In this document: one piece after another, positions 7,592-14,613 of the stretch
Layout: every line of letters starts with the position of its first letter
Numbering within the stretch: the first letter of the stretch is position 1
DNA from: an uncultured Eubacterium sp.
Lineage (GTDB): Bacteria > Bacillota > Clostridia > Peptostreptococcales > Anaerovoracaceae
Assembly: GCA_900551775.1 (NCBI GenBank)
Contig: URXI01000063.1
Span: 1 to 15,475, forward strand
Length of the DNA: 15,475 nucleotides
Direction: 5' to 3'
The notes under the pieces: model-generated
What the model was told of the DNA's origin: nothing
Seen by the model: the letters and a program-made list of their open reading frames with translations, nothing else
The model's database searches: none
Made by a program: the position numbers and the translations under genes

Positions 7592-8896
7592 ATGGACATT
7601 GATAAATTGATTGTAGAACATCCTATGATACAGAATATGATAAACTGTGAGGAAGTTTTCTGGCTCAACGAAAAAGTGGGACAGGAGGCGGAGCTGCCTT
7701 TTGACATGGGTGACATCGAGGACGCAGAGAAGCGCCTTGCCAGGTTTGCACCCTATATCAGGAAGGCCTTTCCCGAGACGGAGAGCACAGACGGCGTCAT
7801 TGAGTCACCTCTGGTAGAGATCAATAGGATGAAGAAGGTTCTGGAAGAAACTTTTGACAAGGAGATACCAGGAAGGCTCTTTTTAAAATGCGACAGTCAT
7901 CTAGCCGTTTCCGGTTCAATCAAAGCCAGGGGAGGCATTTATGAGGTGCTCAAGCTGGCGGAGAAGATTGCCATGGACCATGGCATGCTGACAGAATCAG
8001 ATGATTATTCTATTCTGACAGAAGAGAAGTTTAAGAAGGTCTTCAGTGAATACAGTGTTGCGGTAGGTTCTACGGGTAATCTGGGTCTCAGCATTGGAAT
8101 CATCAGCGCAAAACTGGGATTTAAGGTTACGGTACATATGTCTGCTGACGCAAGACAGTGGAAAAAGGATCTTTTGAGACAGAGAGGGGTCACGGTGGTC
8201 GAGTACCAGGATGACTATCAGAAGGCTGTAGCGGAAGGCCGAAAAGGTGCGGAGCAGGATCCGATGTGCCATTTTGTAGACGACGAAGGTTCCAGCGACT
8301 TGTTCCTGGGCTACTCGGTAGCAGCAAAACGGATTGCAGAACAGTTTAAGCGCCAGATGATCGTCTGCGATGCGGACAATCCCGTATTTGTATATATTCC
8401 CTGCGGCGTCGGAGGAGCGCCTGGCGGCGTCGCTTTTGGGCTGAAGCAGATGTTCGGAGAGAATATCCATATTTTCTTTGCAGAGCCGACCCATGCGCCG
8501 TGCATGACTTTGGGCATGCTGACGGGGCTCCACGACCAGATCGCAGTCACCGACGTGGGACTGGACGGAAAGACGGCAGCGGACGGACTGGCTGTGTCAA
8601 GACCATCCAGACTGGTTGGGAGTGTGATGGAAACGCTGCTGGACGGCTGTTTCACCATCAACGACGAAGAACTCTATACCTTCTTGGCAAAGCTGGCAGA
8701 TACAGAGGATCTCTTTATCGAGCCATCGGCTTGTGCAAGCTTTACCGGCCCGGGACATGTCCTGTCTGCAGAGGGATATCTGATCAAAAACAATCTGAAA
8801 GACAAGCTGAAAAATGCGACGCATATCCTTTGGGCTACGGGTGGAAACATGGTGCCGGAAGAAGAGATGCAGGCATATTACAGTATGGGAAAGTAA
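7592..8896 (+). CDS. dsdA: D-serine dehydratase (D-serine ammonia-lyase), PLP-dependent
   Basis: Converts D-serine to pyruvate and ammonia in the cytoplasm. At 434 residues it is close to the roughly 440 of E. coli DsdA. Seen: the PLP-lysine segment SGSIKARGG, with Lys111 as the predicted Schiff-base residue; the phosphate-binding glycine loop GSTGNLG (159-165); PCGVGGAPGG in the second half; and the C-terminal ATGGNMVP. All are typical of the fold-type II dehydratases. The frame is open back to 7475, but that extension crosses the TATAAT box. The ATG at 7592 has GGGAG at 7580-7584 and matches the family N-terminus. No transporter or DsdC-type regulator is adjacent. It may serve detoxification or D-amino-acid catabolism in a fermenter (inference). 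Transcription ends at the hairpin at 8904. Confidence 0.93.
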   Translation: MDIDKLIVEHPMIQNMINCEEVFWLNEKVGQEAELPFDMGDIEDAEKRLARFAPYIRKAFPETESTDGVIESPLVEINRMKKVLEETFDKEIPGRLFLKCDSHLAVSGSIKARGGIYEVLKLAEKIAMDHGMLTESDDYSILTEEKFKKVFSEYSVAVGSTGNLGLSIGIISAKLGFKVTVHMSADARQWKKDLLRQRGVTVVEYQDDYQKAVAEGRKGAEQDPMCHFVDDEGSSDLFLGYSVAAKRIAEQFKRQMIVCDADNPVFVYIPCGVGGAPGGVAFGLKQMFGENIHIFFAEPTHAPCMTLGMLTGLHDQIAVTDVGLDGKTAADGLAVSRPSRLVGSVMETLLDGCFTINDEELYTFLAKLADTEDLFIEPSACASFTGPGHVLSAEGYLIKNNLKDKLKNATHILWATGGNMVPEEEMQAYYSMGK

Positions 8897-8903
8897 GTAA
8901 CAA

Positions 8904-8945
8904 AAAGGGCTGTAAAAAATGGTAAATCATTTTTTACAGCCCTTT
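8904..8945. terminator. Bidirectional rho-independent terminator between dsdA and the phosphoesterase gene
   Basis: A perfect 18-bp inverted repeat (8904-8921 with 8928-8945; core GGGCTGTAAAAAATG) with a 6-nt loop, A-rich on the left and T-rich on the right. It serves dsdA (+) and the convergent metallophosphoesterase gene (-). Confidence 0.93.
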
Positions 8946-8950
8946 CTCTT

Positions 8951-9502
8951 TCAGAACCGGTCGCTGTAGTTGAGCAGCCCTCGGATGAAACCTCCCTGGG
9001 GCTTTTTCTTTTTCTGACTGCCGCAGATGGTATCGTAGTAGACGATGTTGGCATAAAAATCCTCTTCGGTGCTGTGGAGAATGGCGTAGGAACCGTTGCT
9101 GCCGTCTCTCGGGTTTGTCAGACTGCCGGGATTGATCAGATAGATGCCGCCAAAGTCTTCACACATTGGGACATGGGTATGCCCGAAACAGGCTGCGATA
9201 CAGTTCTTCTCTTCGGCAAGATAGAGCAGGTTGTTGTAATCATAACCGGCACCTTCCAGATGACCGTGGGTGATGAGCAGCTTCCCGGCGGGAGTCTCCA
9301 CGATTTCTCTGTCAGGACGAGAGGCACCGTCGCAGTTTCCTTTTACACTGACTACGGGGATTCCCAGGGTATCTTCAAGGGTATGCGCGTCTCTCTGGTA
9401 GTCCCCGCAGTGAATGATCAAATCAATATGATTCAGTTTTCCATAAATCTCATAGACCTTGTCCAAAAGTCCGTGGGTATCGCTCAATAACAAAATTTTC
9501 AT
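8951..9502 (-). CDS. YfcE/MJ0936-type metallophosphoesterase
   Basis: A 183-residue calcineurin-like phosphoesterase of the small YfcE/YsnB/MJ0936 group, which hydrolyses phosphodiesters in vitro and whose physiological substrate is mostly unknown. The metal-ligand motifs are all present: DTHG with D8 and H10, CGD with D34, GNCD with N56, THGH with H79, and GHTH with H108 and H110. The length fits the family, with a basic tail (QKKKKPQGG) before the end. The ATG at 9502 is preceded by GGAGG at 9509-9513, 6 nt upstream. It is a single-gene unit, expressed from an extended -10 promoter at 9529-9537, and ends almost on the shared terminator. It diverges from the Fic-fold gene. Confidence 0.9.
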   Translation of the reverse strand: MKILLLSDTHGLLDKVYEIYGKLNHIDLIIHCGDYQRDAHTLEDTLGIPVVSVKGNCDGASRPDREIVETPAGKLLITHGHLEGAGYDYNNLLYLAEEKNCIAACFGHTHVPMCEDFGGIYLINPGSLTNPRDGSNGSYAILHSTEEDFYANIVYYDTICGSQKKKKPQGGFIRGLLNYSDRF

Positions 9503-9528
9503 CGTCAGCCTCCATAAATATTTTATTA

Positions 9529-9537
9529 ATTATAGCA
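9529..9537 (-). promoter_or_regulatory. Extended -10 promoter of the phosphoesterase gene
   Basis: On the minus strand, TGCTATAAT: a perfect -10 with the upstream TGn extension and no good -35. The start would fall near 9522, about 20 nt before the ATG. Confidence 0.6.
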
Positions 9538-9553
9538 CAAATTATGGGTTTTG

Positions 9554-9562
9554 TGTTAGAAT
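9554..9562 (+). promoter_or_regulatory. Possible extended -10 promoter of the Fic-fold gene
   Basis: TGTTAGAAT, an extended -10 with 5 of 6 consensus. Its start would be near 9569, the same base as the first ATG of the downstream gene. It lies back to back with the phosphoesterase promoter. Confidence 0.4.
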
Positions 9563-9568
9563 TCAAGT

Positions 9569-10210
9569 ATGGATAAGGATACACGCAGAGAAAAAATGAA
9601 AATAGAATGGGTGACCATGAACATGCGCCTTTCAGGCAGTCTGATGAACGAAGATAAGGCGGCAAAAATCGCAGGAGGGGAATACGTTTTGGATGCGACT
9701 TTGGAGGAGCACCTGATGGTAACCCGCCTGATGGACGTACTTCCTCTGATGGAAAGTCTTTTGGATTTGCAGGAAGAGCTTTCTGTGCAGACACTGGGCA
9801 AGTTTTATCAGAAGTTATCCGGCGGAGAAGAAGGGGAGTACAGGAGAAGTACGCCTATATTGTTCCACTTGAGTTATAATCCCGTATTGCCGCCAGAAAT
9901 CGAGGGCGAACTGCAAAGGCTGTTCGCACGCCTTCACGACGGCAGGCTTACAGATCCCCTGGCACGGGCTGTCCACGTCCATAATCACCTGATCAGGGTT
10001 TATCCTTACGACCAATATAGCGAAGTCATCGCCAGAACTGCGATGGAATACGAACTTCTGTACAGCGGGCAGGCCATGATCCCGCTGACCCTGACAGAAA
10101 GTGAATACAACGGCGCTTTGGCGGAATTTTTGAAAAAGGGGACGGAGGCTGTAATCTATGAGAACCTGCGTCTGAACAAGCTGATGCAGGACAGTCGGAA
10201 TGGCTGTTGA
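9569..10210 (+). CDS. Fic-fold protein with degenerate catalytic motif (pseudo-Fic)
   Basis: A 213-residue protein that aligns by eye with Fic/DOC-type AMP transferases. Seen: EYRRSTPILFHLSYNPVLPP (90-109), like the region before the Fic core; then RAVHVHNHLIRVYPYDQY (133-150) and SEVIAR (151-156). Laid without gaps on the Fic motif HPFxDGNGRxxR, positions 145-156 read YPYDQYSEVIAR. The catalytic His is Tyr145, DGNG is replaced, and only Pro146 and Arg156 remain. The N-terminal region (12-35) resembles the segment that carries the inhibitory SxxxEG motif, which is also altered (RLSGSLMN). AMP-transfer activity is therefore unlikely; a binding or scaffold role is inference. The start is uncertain: ATG 9569 would make the message leaderless, so ATG 9596 (Met10) is a good alternative. 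The gene ends at the terminator at 10225. Confidence 0.7.
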   Translation: MDKDTRREKMKIEWVTMNMRLSGSLMNEDKAAKIAGGEYVLDATLEEHLMVTRLMDVLPLMESLLDLQEELSVQTLGKFYQKLSGGEEGEYRRSTPILFHLSYNPVLPPEIEGELQRLFARLHDGRLTDPLARAVHVHNHLIRVYPYDQYSEVIARTAMEYELLYSGQAMIPLTLTESEYNGALAEFLKKGTEAVIYENLRLNKLMQDSRNGC

Positions 10211-10224
10211 CAATGGAAAGACGA

Positions 10225-10259
10225 AAAAGAGAATTGGGCGCACTTGCCAATTCTCTTTT
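10225..10259. terminator. Bidirectional rho-independent terminator after the pseudo-Fic gene
   Basis: A 13-bp perfect inverted repeat AAAAGAGAATTGG (10225-10237) with its complement at 10247-10259 and a 9-nt loop. A-run and T-run lie on either side. It is shared with the convergent 79-residue gene. Confidence 0.9.
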
Positions 10260-10294
10260 ATGTTTTAAAATGATTCATTATCCACTTCCGTTTT

Positions 10295-10534
10295 CTAGAA
10301 CGTACTTACGGCACCATTATAAAGCTTGAGTGTCACAGCACCCTCGTTTTTTCCGATTGATTTAACTTTTGTCAGAACATCGTCAGCCTTTACGTCTACT
10401 TCCTGACAAAGATAATCGATAACGTGTTTGACGCCTTCGTGATTTAACTCTTTTCCATTAACAGTGCTGACTTCGCCGTTTTTCAGTCCTAATTCTAAAT
10501 ATGTCGGACAATCTACATGAATTGATTTTTGCAT
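10295..10534 (-). CDS. 79-residue hypothetical protein
   Basis: The protein begins MQKSIHVDCPTYLELGLKNG and ends LKLYNGAVSTF. It is soluble, with mixed strand and helix character and two cysteines (C9, C43). There is no signal peptide, membrane segment or recognised domain. It looks like a real gene: GGGAGA at 10542-10547 sits 7 nt before the ATG, a strong promoter lies at 10576-10603, and the shared terminator lies downstream. It is a single-gene unit diverging from the AI-2E-family gene. I cannot assign a function. Confidence 0.75.
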   Translation of the reverse strand: MQKSIHVDCPTYLELGLKNGEVSTVNGKELNHEGVKHVIDYLCQEVDVKADDVLTKVKSIGKNEGAVTLKLYNGAVSTF

Positions 10535-10575
10535 TTTCTGATCTCCCTTTGAATAAATATTTGAATGTTAAAATA

Positions 10576-10603
10576 ATTATACGACTTTGTATGCAAAAGT
10601 CAA
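10576..10603 (-). promoter_or_regulatory. Sigma-A promoter of the 79-residue gene
   Basis: On the minus strand, -35 TTGACT (10603-10598), a 16-bp spacer and a perfect -10 TATAAT (10581-10576). The start would be near 10569, giving a leader of about 35 nt. Confidence 0.75.
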
Positions 10604-10735
10604 GGGGTAATTTATAAAAATTTGAAATAATTTATGATTATACTTAAAAATAAATAATATGGTAAAAACGACGTCTTTGTGGTAGTATAACATTAGAAAA
10701 GAGTTGTTGTGCGGATAGTCAGTAGAGGTGTTTAG

Positions 10736-11971
10736 GTGAGAGAACGTTTTAAAAATGGATACGTGAAATTGGGAGTGACTTTCGTTGCAGCGGGGGCAAC
10801 GTTGATCGTGCTGTATGAGATGATAAGCCATTTTGATGGTTTGAGAGAAGATATTGATACAGTGCAGTCGATTTTATCTCCCTTTATTTTTGGGCTGGTC
10901 ATGGCGTATCTGCTCTGTCCTGTCTATAATGCGGTTGTGCGCCGGATGTACAAATTGACTTCCAATCGCTGGAAAACAAAGAAAGGCGCTTTGCGGTTCT
11001 GCCGTGTTGTAGCGACGATCATTTCGCTGGTCGTCCTCATCGGCGTCGTAGGGGGTCTCTTTGCCATGGTTCTGCCGGAAACCATCCGCAGCATCGTCGG
11101 CTTGGTTCAGGTCATGCCGGATCGGCTCAATGACCTGCTCAACTGGGTGGAACACACTTTTACCGCTGAGAAATACCCGGAGATGGTAAAGGCTTTCGAA
11201 GGTCTGGTCGCCAAGACGAGAGATAATTTTGTCGAATGGACGCAGACCGAGTTCCTGCCAAAGCTGGGCATCTATATGACGCAGATTTCGCAGGGGGTTA
11301 TCGTTACCCTCAAGACGGTGCTGAATATTTTGATCGGCATCATCATCTGTGTCTATTTCCTCAACAGTAAAGAATTGTTCAAGGCGCAGACAAAAAAGAT
11401 CATCTCTGCAACGATGAATAAAGAACGGTCGGATGCTATTTTCGAATTTGCATATTTTACCAATAAAACCTTTGGCGGGTTTATCAATGGGAAACTGATT
11501 GACTCAGCCATCATCGGCGTGCTCTGCTTTATTTTGATGAGCGTCCTGAATCTGCCATATACGATATTGGTGAGTACGATCATTGGTGTAACGAATATCA
11601 TCCCGTTCTTCGGCCCTTTCATCGGAGCCATTCCGTCAGCCATCATCATCTGTCTGGAAAGTCCCCTGCAGGCGGTTTACTTTTTGATCATGGTTCTCGT
11701 CCTGCAGCAGTTTGACGGAAACATTCTCGGTCCGAAGATTTTGGGCGGAACGACTGGTCTTGCCAGCTTCTGGGTGATGTTTGCCATCATCGTAGGAGGC
11801 GGACTCTTTGGTTTTCTGGGTATGGTCCTGGGCGTACCGGTATTTGCTGTATTTTACTATTACGCCAGAAAGTTCATTAACAAGAGGCTGGCTAAGAAAA
11901 ACCTGCCCATTTCGACGATTGAATATGAGGATTTTAATAAATATGATATAAATAGGAAGGATGTATTGTAG
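10736..11971 (+). CDS. AI-2E/PerM-family membrane transport protein
   Basis: A 411-residue polytopic protein of the AI-2E transporter (PerM/YdiK-like) superfamily. Hydrophobic spans lie near residues 11-29, 40-64, 87-112, 186-209 and several more from 255 to 385, with a soluble amphipathic segment at about 116-185. The family hallmark is clear in the C-terminal half: GVTNIIPFFGPFIGAIPSA, then QQFDGNILGPKILG, then FGFLGMVLGVPVFAV. Members include AI-2 exporters and Na+/H+ antiporters; substrate cannot be read from sequence. The GTG start at 10736 has AGAGGTG just upstream. It is the first gene of an operon whose next gene (murB) begins on the base after its stop. The -10-like TATAAC at 10686 has no good -35, so the promoter is uncertain. 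Confidence 0.9.
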   Translation: MRERFKNGYVKLGVTFVAAGATLIVLYEMISHFDGLREDIDTVQSILSPFIFGLVMAYLLCPVYNAVVRRMYKLTSNRWKTKKGALRFCRVVATIISLVVLIGVVGGLFAMVLPETIRSIVGLVQVMPDRLNDLLNWVEHTFTAEKYPEMVKAFEGLVAKTRDNFVEWTQTEFLPKLGIYMTQISQGVIVTLKTVLNILIGIIICVYFLNSKELFKAQTKKIISATMNKERSDAIFEFAYFTNKTFGGFINGKLIDSAIIGVLCFILMSVLNLPYTILVSTIIGVTNIIPFFGPFIGAIPSAIIICLESPLQAVYFLIMVLVLQQFDGNILGPKILGGTTGLASFWVMFAIIVGGGLFGFLGMVLGVPVFAVFYYYARKFINKRLAKKNLPISTIEYEDFNKYDINRKDVL

Positions 11972-12844
11972 ATGGAGAGATTGCAAAACATAGATATGAG
12001 AGAATTCACTTCTTTTAAAGCCGGGGGAAAGGCTCGCGAGATGGTGATTTTAGATAACGTGGAGGAACTGCAGGAGATCATGCAGGAGATTCACAAATTG
12101 AAGAAGAAATACATCGTACTCGGCAACGGTTCCAACACGCTGATTAAAGATTCTGGTTTTGACGGCGTTGTCGTCAAATTAGGAGATGCTTTTAACCGGG
12201 TCATCGTTGAAGACGATAGGCTGATTTGCGGAACCGGTACACTGATGTCAGTGGTTGCCAAAGCAGCACTGGCTGCCGATTTGACTGGATTTGAATTTGC
12301 CAGCGGGATTCCGGGCAGCATCGGCGGAGCGATTTTTATGAATGCCGGTGCCTACGGCGGTGAGATGAAAGATATTGTAGAAAGCGTGCAATTAGTAAAG
12401 AATGACGGCAGCAAAGTGGTAGATGTAAAGGCGGCAGATCTGGCTCTCTCCTACAGGCACAGCATTTTAGAGGAGACCAGGGATGTAGCAGTGACGGTTA
12501 CCTTAAAACTGAAGAAAGGAAACCACGACGAAATTGCTGCACAGATGGCAGACTTGACCAAACGCAGAAATGAAAAACAGCCGGTGCAGTATCCCAGTGC
12601 AGGCAGTTTTTTTAAACGTCCAGAAGGATATTTTGCCGGTAAGCTGATTCAGGATGCCGGATTGAAGGGAGCAACTGTCGGAGGCGCGCAGGTTTCGGAA
12701 CTGCACAGCGGTTTTATCATCAACAAAGGCGGGGCCACTGCAACTGATATCATAGATTTGATGCATTTGGTACAGAATACTGTATATGATAAATTTAGGG
12801 TAAGACTGGAACCGGAGGTAAGAATTATTGGCGACGAAAGATAA
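11972..12844 (+). CDS. murB: UDP-N-acetylenolpyruvoylglucosamine reductase
   Basis: Reduces UDP-GlcNAc-enolpyruvate to UDP-MurNAc with NADPH and FAD, the second committed step of peptidoglycan synthesis. At 290 residues it fits the shorter, type II MurB of Gram-positive bacteria. Seen: N-terminal TSFKAGG (13-19); FAD-binding VLGNGSNTLI (49-58); GIPGSIGGAIFMNAGAYGGE (112-131); YPSAGSFFKRP (207-217) with S212 as the predicted proton-donating serine; and LEPEVRIIG (279-287) with E282 as the active-site glutamate. All key residues are present, so it should be active. The ATG directly follows the stop of the transporter gene, with AGGAAGG about 11 nt upstream, which suggests translational coupling. 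Its 3' end overlaps the PHP gene by 17 nt. Confidence 0.95.
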   Translation: MERLQNIDMREFTSFKAGGKAREMVILDNVEELQEIMQEIHKLKKKYIVLGNGSNTLIKDSGFDGVVVKLGDAFNRVIVEDDRLICGTGTLMSVVAKAALAADLTGFEFASGIPGSIGGAIFMNAGAYGGEMKDIVESVQLVKNDGSKVVDVKAADLALSYRHSILEETRDVAVTVTLKLKKGNHDEIAAQMADLTKRRNEKQPVQYPSAGSFFKRPEGYFAGKLIQDAGLKGATVGGAQVSELHSGFIINKGGATATDIIDLMHLVQNTVYDKFRVRLEPEVRIIGDER

Positions 12845-13568
12845 ATACAAGATGATCTTTGATTATCATACCCATACGACCTTTTCTCATGGCAAAGGAT
12901 CCATTGAGGACAACGTGAAGGCAGCCATTGCGGCAGGGCTTACGGGTCTGGCAATCACGGACCATGGTCCCGGCCATCTGACTTATGGCGTGAAACGCAG
13001 TGATTTTCCTGTAATGAGGGCTGAAATCGACAGGCTGAAGCCGCTTTATCCGCAGCTCTCCATCTATTTAGGCGTGGAGGCCAATGTCATTTCAACCGGA
13101 AATTATCTCGATGTGACAAAGGAGGAGTTTGCTGACTTTGACTTTGTGCTGGGGGGCTATCACTATGGCATCCTTCACGGATACTGTGTTGGGAATTGGT
13201 TGGATGCCCATCATGCGGCACCTGATTTCTACGGAAAGAAGCTGCTCATAAAGAACACTGATATGACGATCAAAGCGCTCTATGAGAACGATTTGAAGAT
13301 CCTGACCCATCCGGGGGACAAGGGGCGCTTTGACATCGCTGCCATTGCCAGAGCCTGTGCGGATACAGAGACTTTGATGGAGATCAGCACCTGGCACGCC
13401 CATCTGACGACGGAAGAAATCAAGATTTCTGCCAAAACAGACGCGGCGTTTATCGTCAGCAGCGACGCCCATGCGCCGGACCGGGTCGGTAGTTTCTGGG
13501 GCGGCGTCGAAAGAGCACTTGCTGCGGGACTTGATGTATCCCGCATTGTAAATATTGAGGAGATTTAG
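12828..13568 (+). CDS. PHP-domain metal-dependent phosphoesterase (YcdX-like)
   Basis: A 246-residue protein of the PHP family, a trinuclear-metal phosphoesterase fold. Ligand residues are visible in order: H14 and H16 (HTH), D45 and H46 (TDH), E84 (GVEAN), H112, H161 (THPGDKG), E185, and D213 and H215 (SDAH). The set is complete, so catalysis is likely; the substrate is unknown, although histidinol-phosphatase and small phosphatases are relatives. The TTG start at 12828 is chosen because GGAGG (12814-12818) lies 9 nt upstream; the ATG at 12852 is a fallback. It sits between murB and rapZ, a conserved place for PHP genes in Clostridia, with a 17-nt overlap with murB and a 5-nt gap to rapZ. 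Confidence 0.88.
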   Translation: MATKDKYKMIFDYHTHTTFSHGKGSIEDNVKAAIAAGLTGLAITDHGPGHLTYGVKRSDFPVMRAEIDRLKPLYPQLSIYLGVEANVISTGNYLDVTKEEFADFDFVLGGYHYGILHGYCVGNWLDAHHAAPDFYGKKLLIKNTDMTIKALYENDLKILTHPGDKGRFDIAAIARACADTETLMEISTWHAHLTTEEIKISAKTDAAFIVSSDAHAPDRVGSFWGGVERALAAGLDVSRIVNIEEI

Positions 13569-13573
13569 AATCT

Positions 13574-14434
13574 ATGGAAAAGATGAAGGTAGTGATCGTT
13601 ACAGGACTTTCCGGCGCGGGCAAGACCAATGCGGCGGATTGGTTTGAAGACCAGGGCTATTACTGCGTGGACAACATGCCGCCGGCGCTGATCAGGAACT
13701 TCATAGACTTGACTGTGTACTCCAACAAAAAAATCAACAAGGCTGCTTTTGTGGTCGACGTGCGGGGCGGCGAGTTTTTCACCGATCTCAGAGGATGCCT
13801 GGATTACCTGGACAAGAGTGAGGCAATCGACTGCAAGGTGCTGTTTATCGAGGCCTCCGATGAGACTTTGATCAAACGATATAATGAGACCAGGCGCAAC
13901 CATCCGCTGTCAGAAGGCTCTACCACCAGGGAGGTCATCCAGCAGGAGAGGGACAAGCTGGCGGAGCTGCGCAGCCGGGCGAACTTTATCATAGATACCA
14001 CCAACATGAAGGTGGCGGGATTTAAGCTGGAAATGGAAAAGCTCTTTGTGGGCATGGAGGAAGAAAGCGCCTTCGCCATCAACGTCATCTCCTTCGGTTA
14101 CAAAAACGGGATCCCTATGGAGACAGACATGATCTTCGACATGCGGTTCATTCCCAACCCTTATTACGTGCCCAGCCTCAAGAAGCTGACGGGTAACAAC
14201 AAAAAAGTCTTTCAGTATGTGATGAAGTATGACATCTCCCAGACCTTTGCTTCGCAGCTCAGGGTAATGATCAACACCATTGTGCCTTGTTACGTCAAAG
14301 AGGGAAAGTACCATCTGAACATCGCCTTTGGATGTACCGGCGGACAGCATCGTTCTGTGACCATGGCGAATAAGATGGCAGAGGTCTTTGAAGAAGACGG
14401 CTACAGAGTCACCCTTGAACACCGCGACCTTTGA
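13574..14434 (+). CDS. rapZ: RapZ/YvcJ-family nucleotide-binding protein (RNase adapter family)
   Basis: A 286-residue P-loop ATP/GTP-binding protein. In E. coli, RapZ guides GlmZ small RNA to RNase E and so controls GlcN6P synthesis; B. subtilis YvcJ is the Gram-positive counterpart, linked to competence. Seen: Walker A GLSGAGKT (11-18); the conserved DNMPP segment (34-38); and the C-terminal signature CTGGQHRSV (about 256-264) with a closing HRDL. Length and motifs fit the family throughout. The ATG is 5 nt after the PHP stop, with GAGGAG upstream. In most Firmicutes and Actinobacteria yvcK and whiA follow directly. Here a promoter-rich gap and kce come next, so the cluster is broken or split. 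Confidence 0.93.
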   Translation: MEKMKVVIVTGLSGAGKTNAADWFEDQGYYCVDNMPPALIRNFIDLTVYSNKKINKAAFVVDVRGGEFFTDLRGCLDYLDKSEAIDCKVLFIEASDETLIKRYNETRRNHPLSEGSTTREVIQQERDKLAELRSRANFIIDTTNMKVAGFKLEMEKLFVGMEEESAFAINVISFGYKNGIPMETDMIFDMRFIPNPYYVPSLKKLTGNNKKVFQYVMKYDISQTFASQLRVMINTIVPCYVKEGKYHLNIAFGCTGGQHRSVTMANKMAEVFEEDGYRVTLEHRDL

Positions 14435-14443
14435 TGGTATAAT
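14435..14443 (+). promoter_or_regulatory. First extended -10 promoter upstream of kce
   Basis: TGGTATAAT (TGn plus a perfect TATAAT) begins directly after the rapZ stop codon. No convincing -35 is visible. Transcription would start near 14450, inside the inverted-repeat leader. Confidence 0.5.
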
Positions 14444-14527
14444 GAACGTGACGATCCAAACAGCTTCGCTGAAAGGATACGTTCATTGAATCATGACGTT
14501 CGATTCTACTTTCAGAGGAATCGTCAT
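14442..14527 (+). promoter_or_regulatory. Structured leader with competing inverted repeats
   Basis: ATGAACGT (14442-14449) pairs with ACGTTCAT (14479-14486), reinforced by ATCC/GGAT and an inner CAGC/GCTG stem. TGACGATCC (14449-14457) could instead pair with GGAATCGTCA (14517-14526), and so could ATGACG (14493-14498) with CGTCAT (14522-14527). The pairings are partly exclusive. No T-run follows, so this is not a plain terminator. A regulatory leader or DNA operator is inference. Confidence 0.4.
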
Positions 14528-14535
14528 GGTATAAT
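14527..14535 (+). promoter_or_regulatory. Second extended -10 promoter, proximal to kce
   Basis: TGGTATAAT again, 92 bp after the first copy. Its TG overlaps the right arm of the inverted repeat (CGTCAT, 14522-14527), so a protein bound there could block it. It gives a leader of about 72 nt before kce, carrying the palindrome TATGCGCATA (14546-14555). Confidence 0.6.
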
Positions 14536-14613
14536 AAGCTAGAGGTATGCGCATAGAGGTGCGTAAAGAAAAGGTCATAATTAATTAAAACGTAAAATAA
14601 AAGGAGAAGACCA

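Noticed and set aside
8500..8925. 141-codon + strand frame overlapping dsdA
   Set aside because: It is a +1 shadow of dsdA, low in hydrophobic residues and without motifs.
10686..10691. TATAAC as the -10 of the AI-2E-family gene
   Set aside because: No -35 at 16-18 bp and no TGn extension; too weak to list as a promoter.
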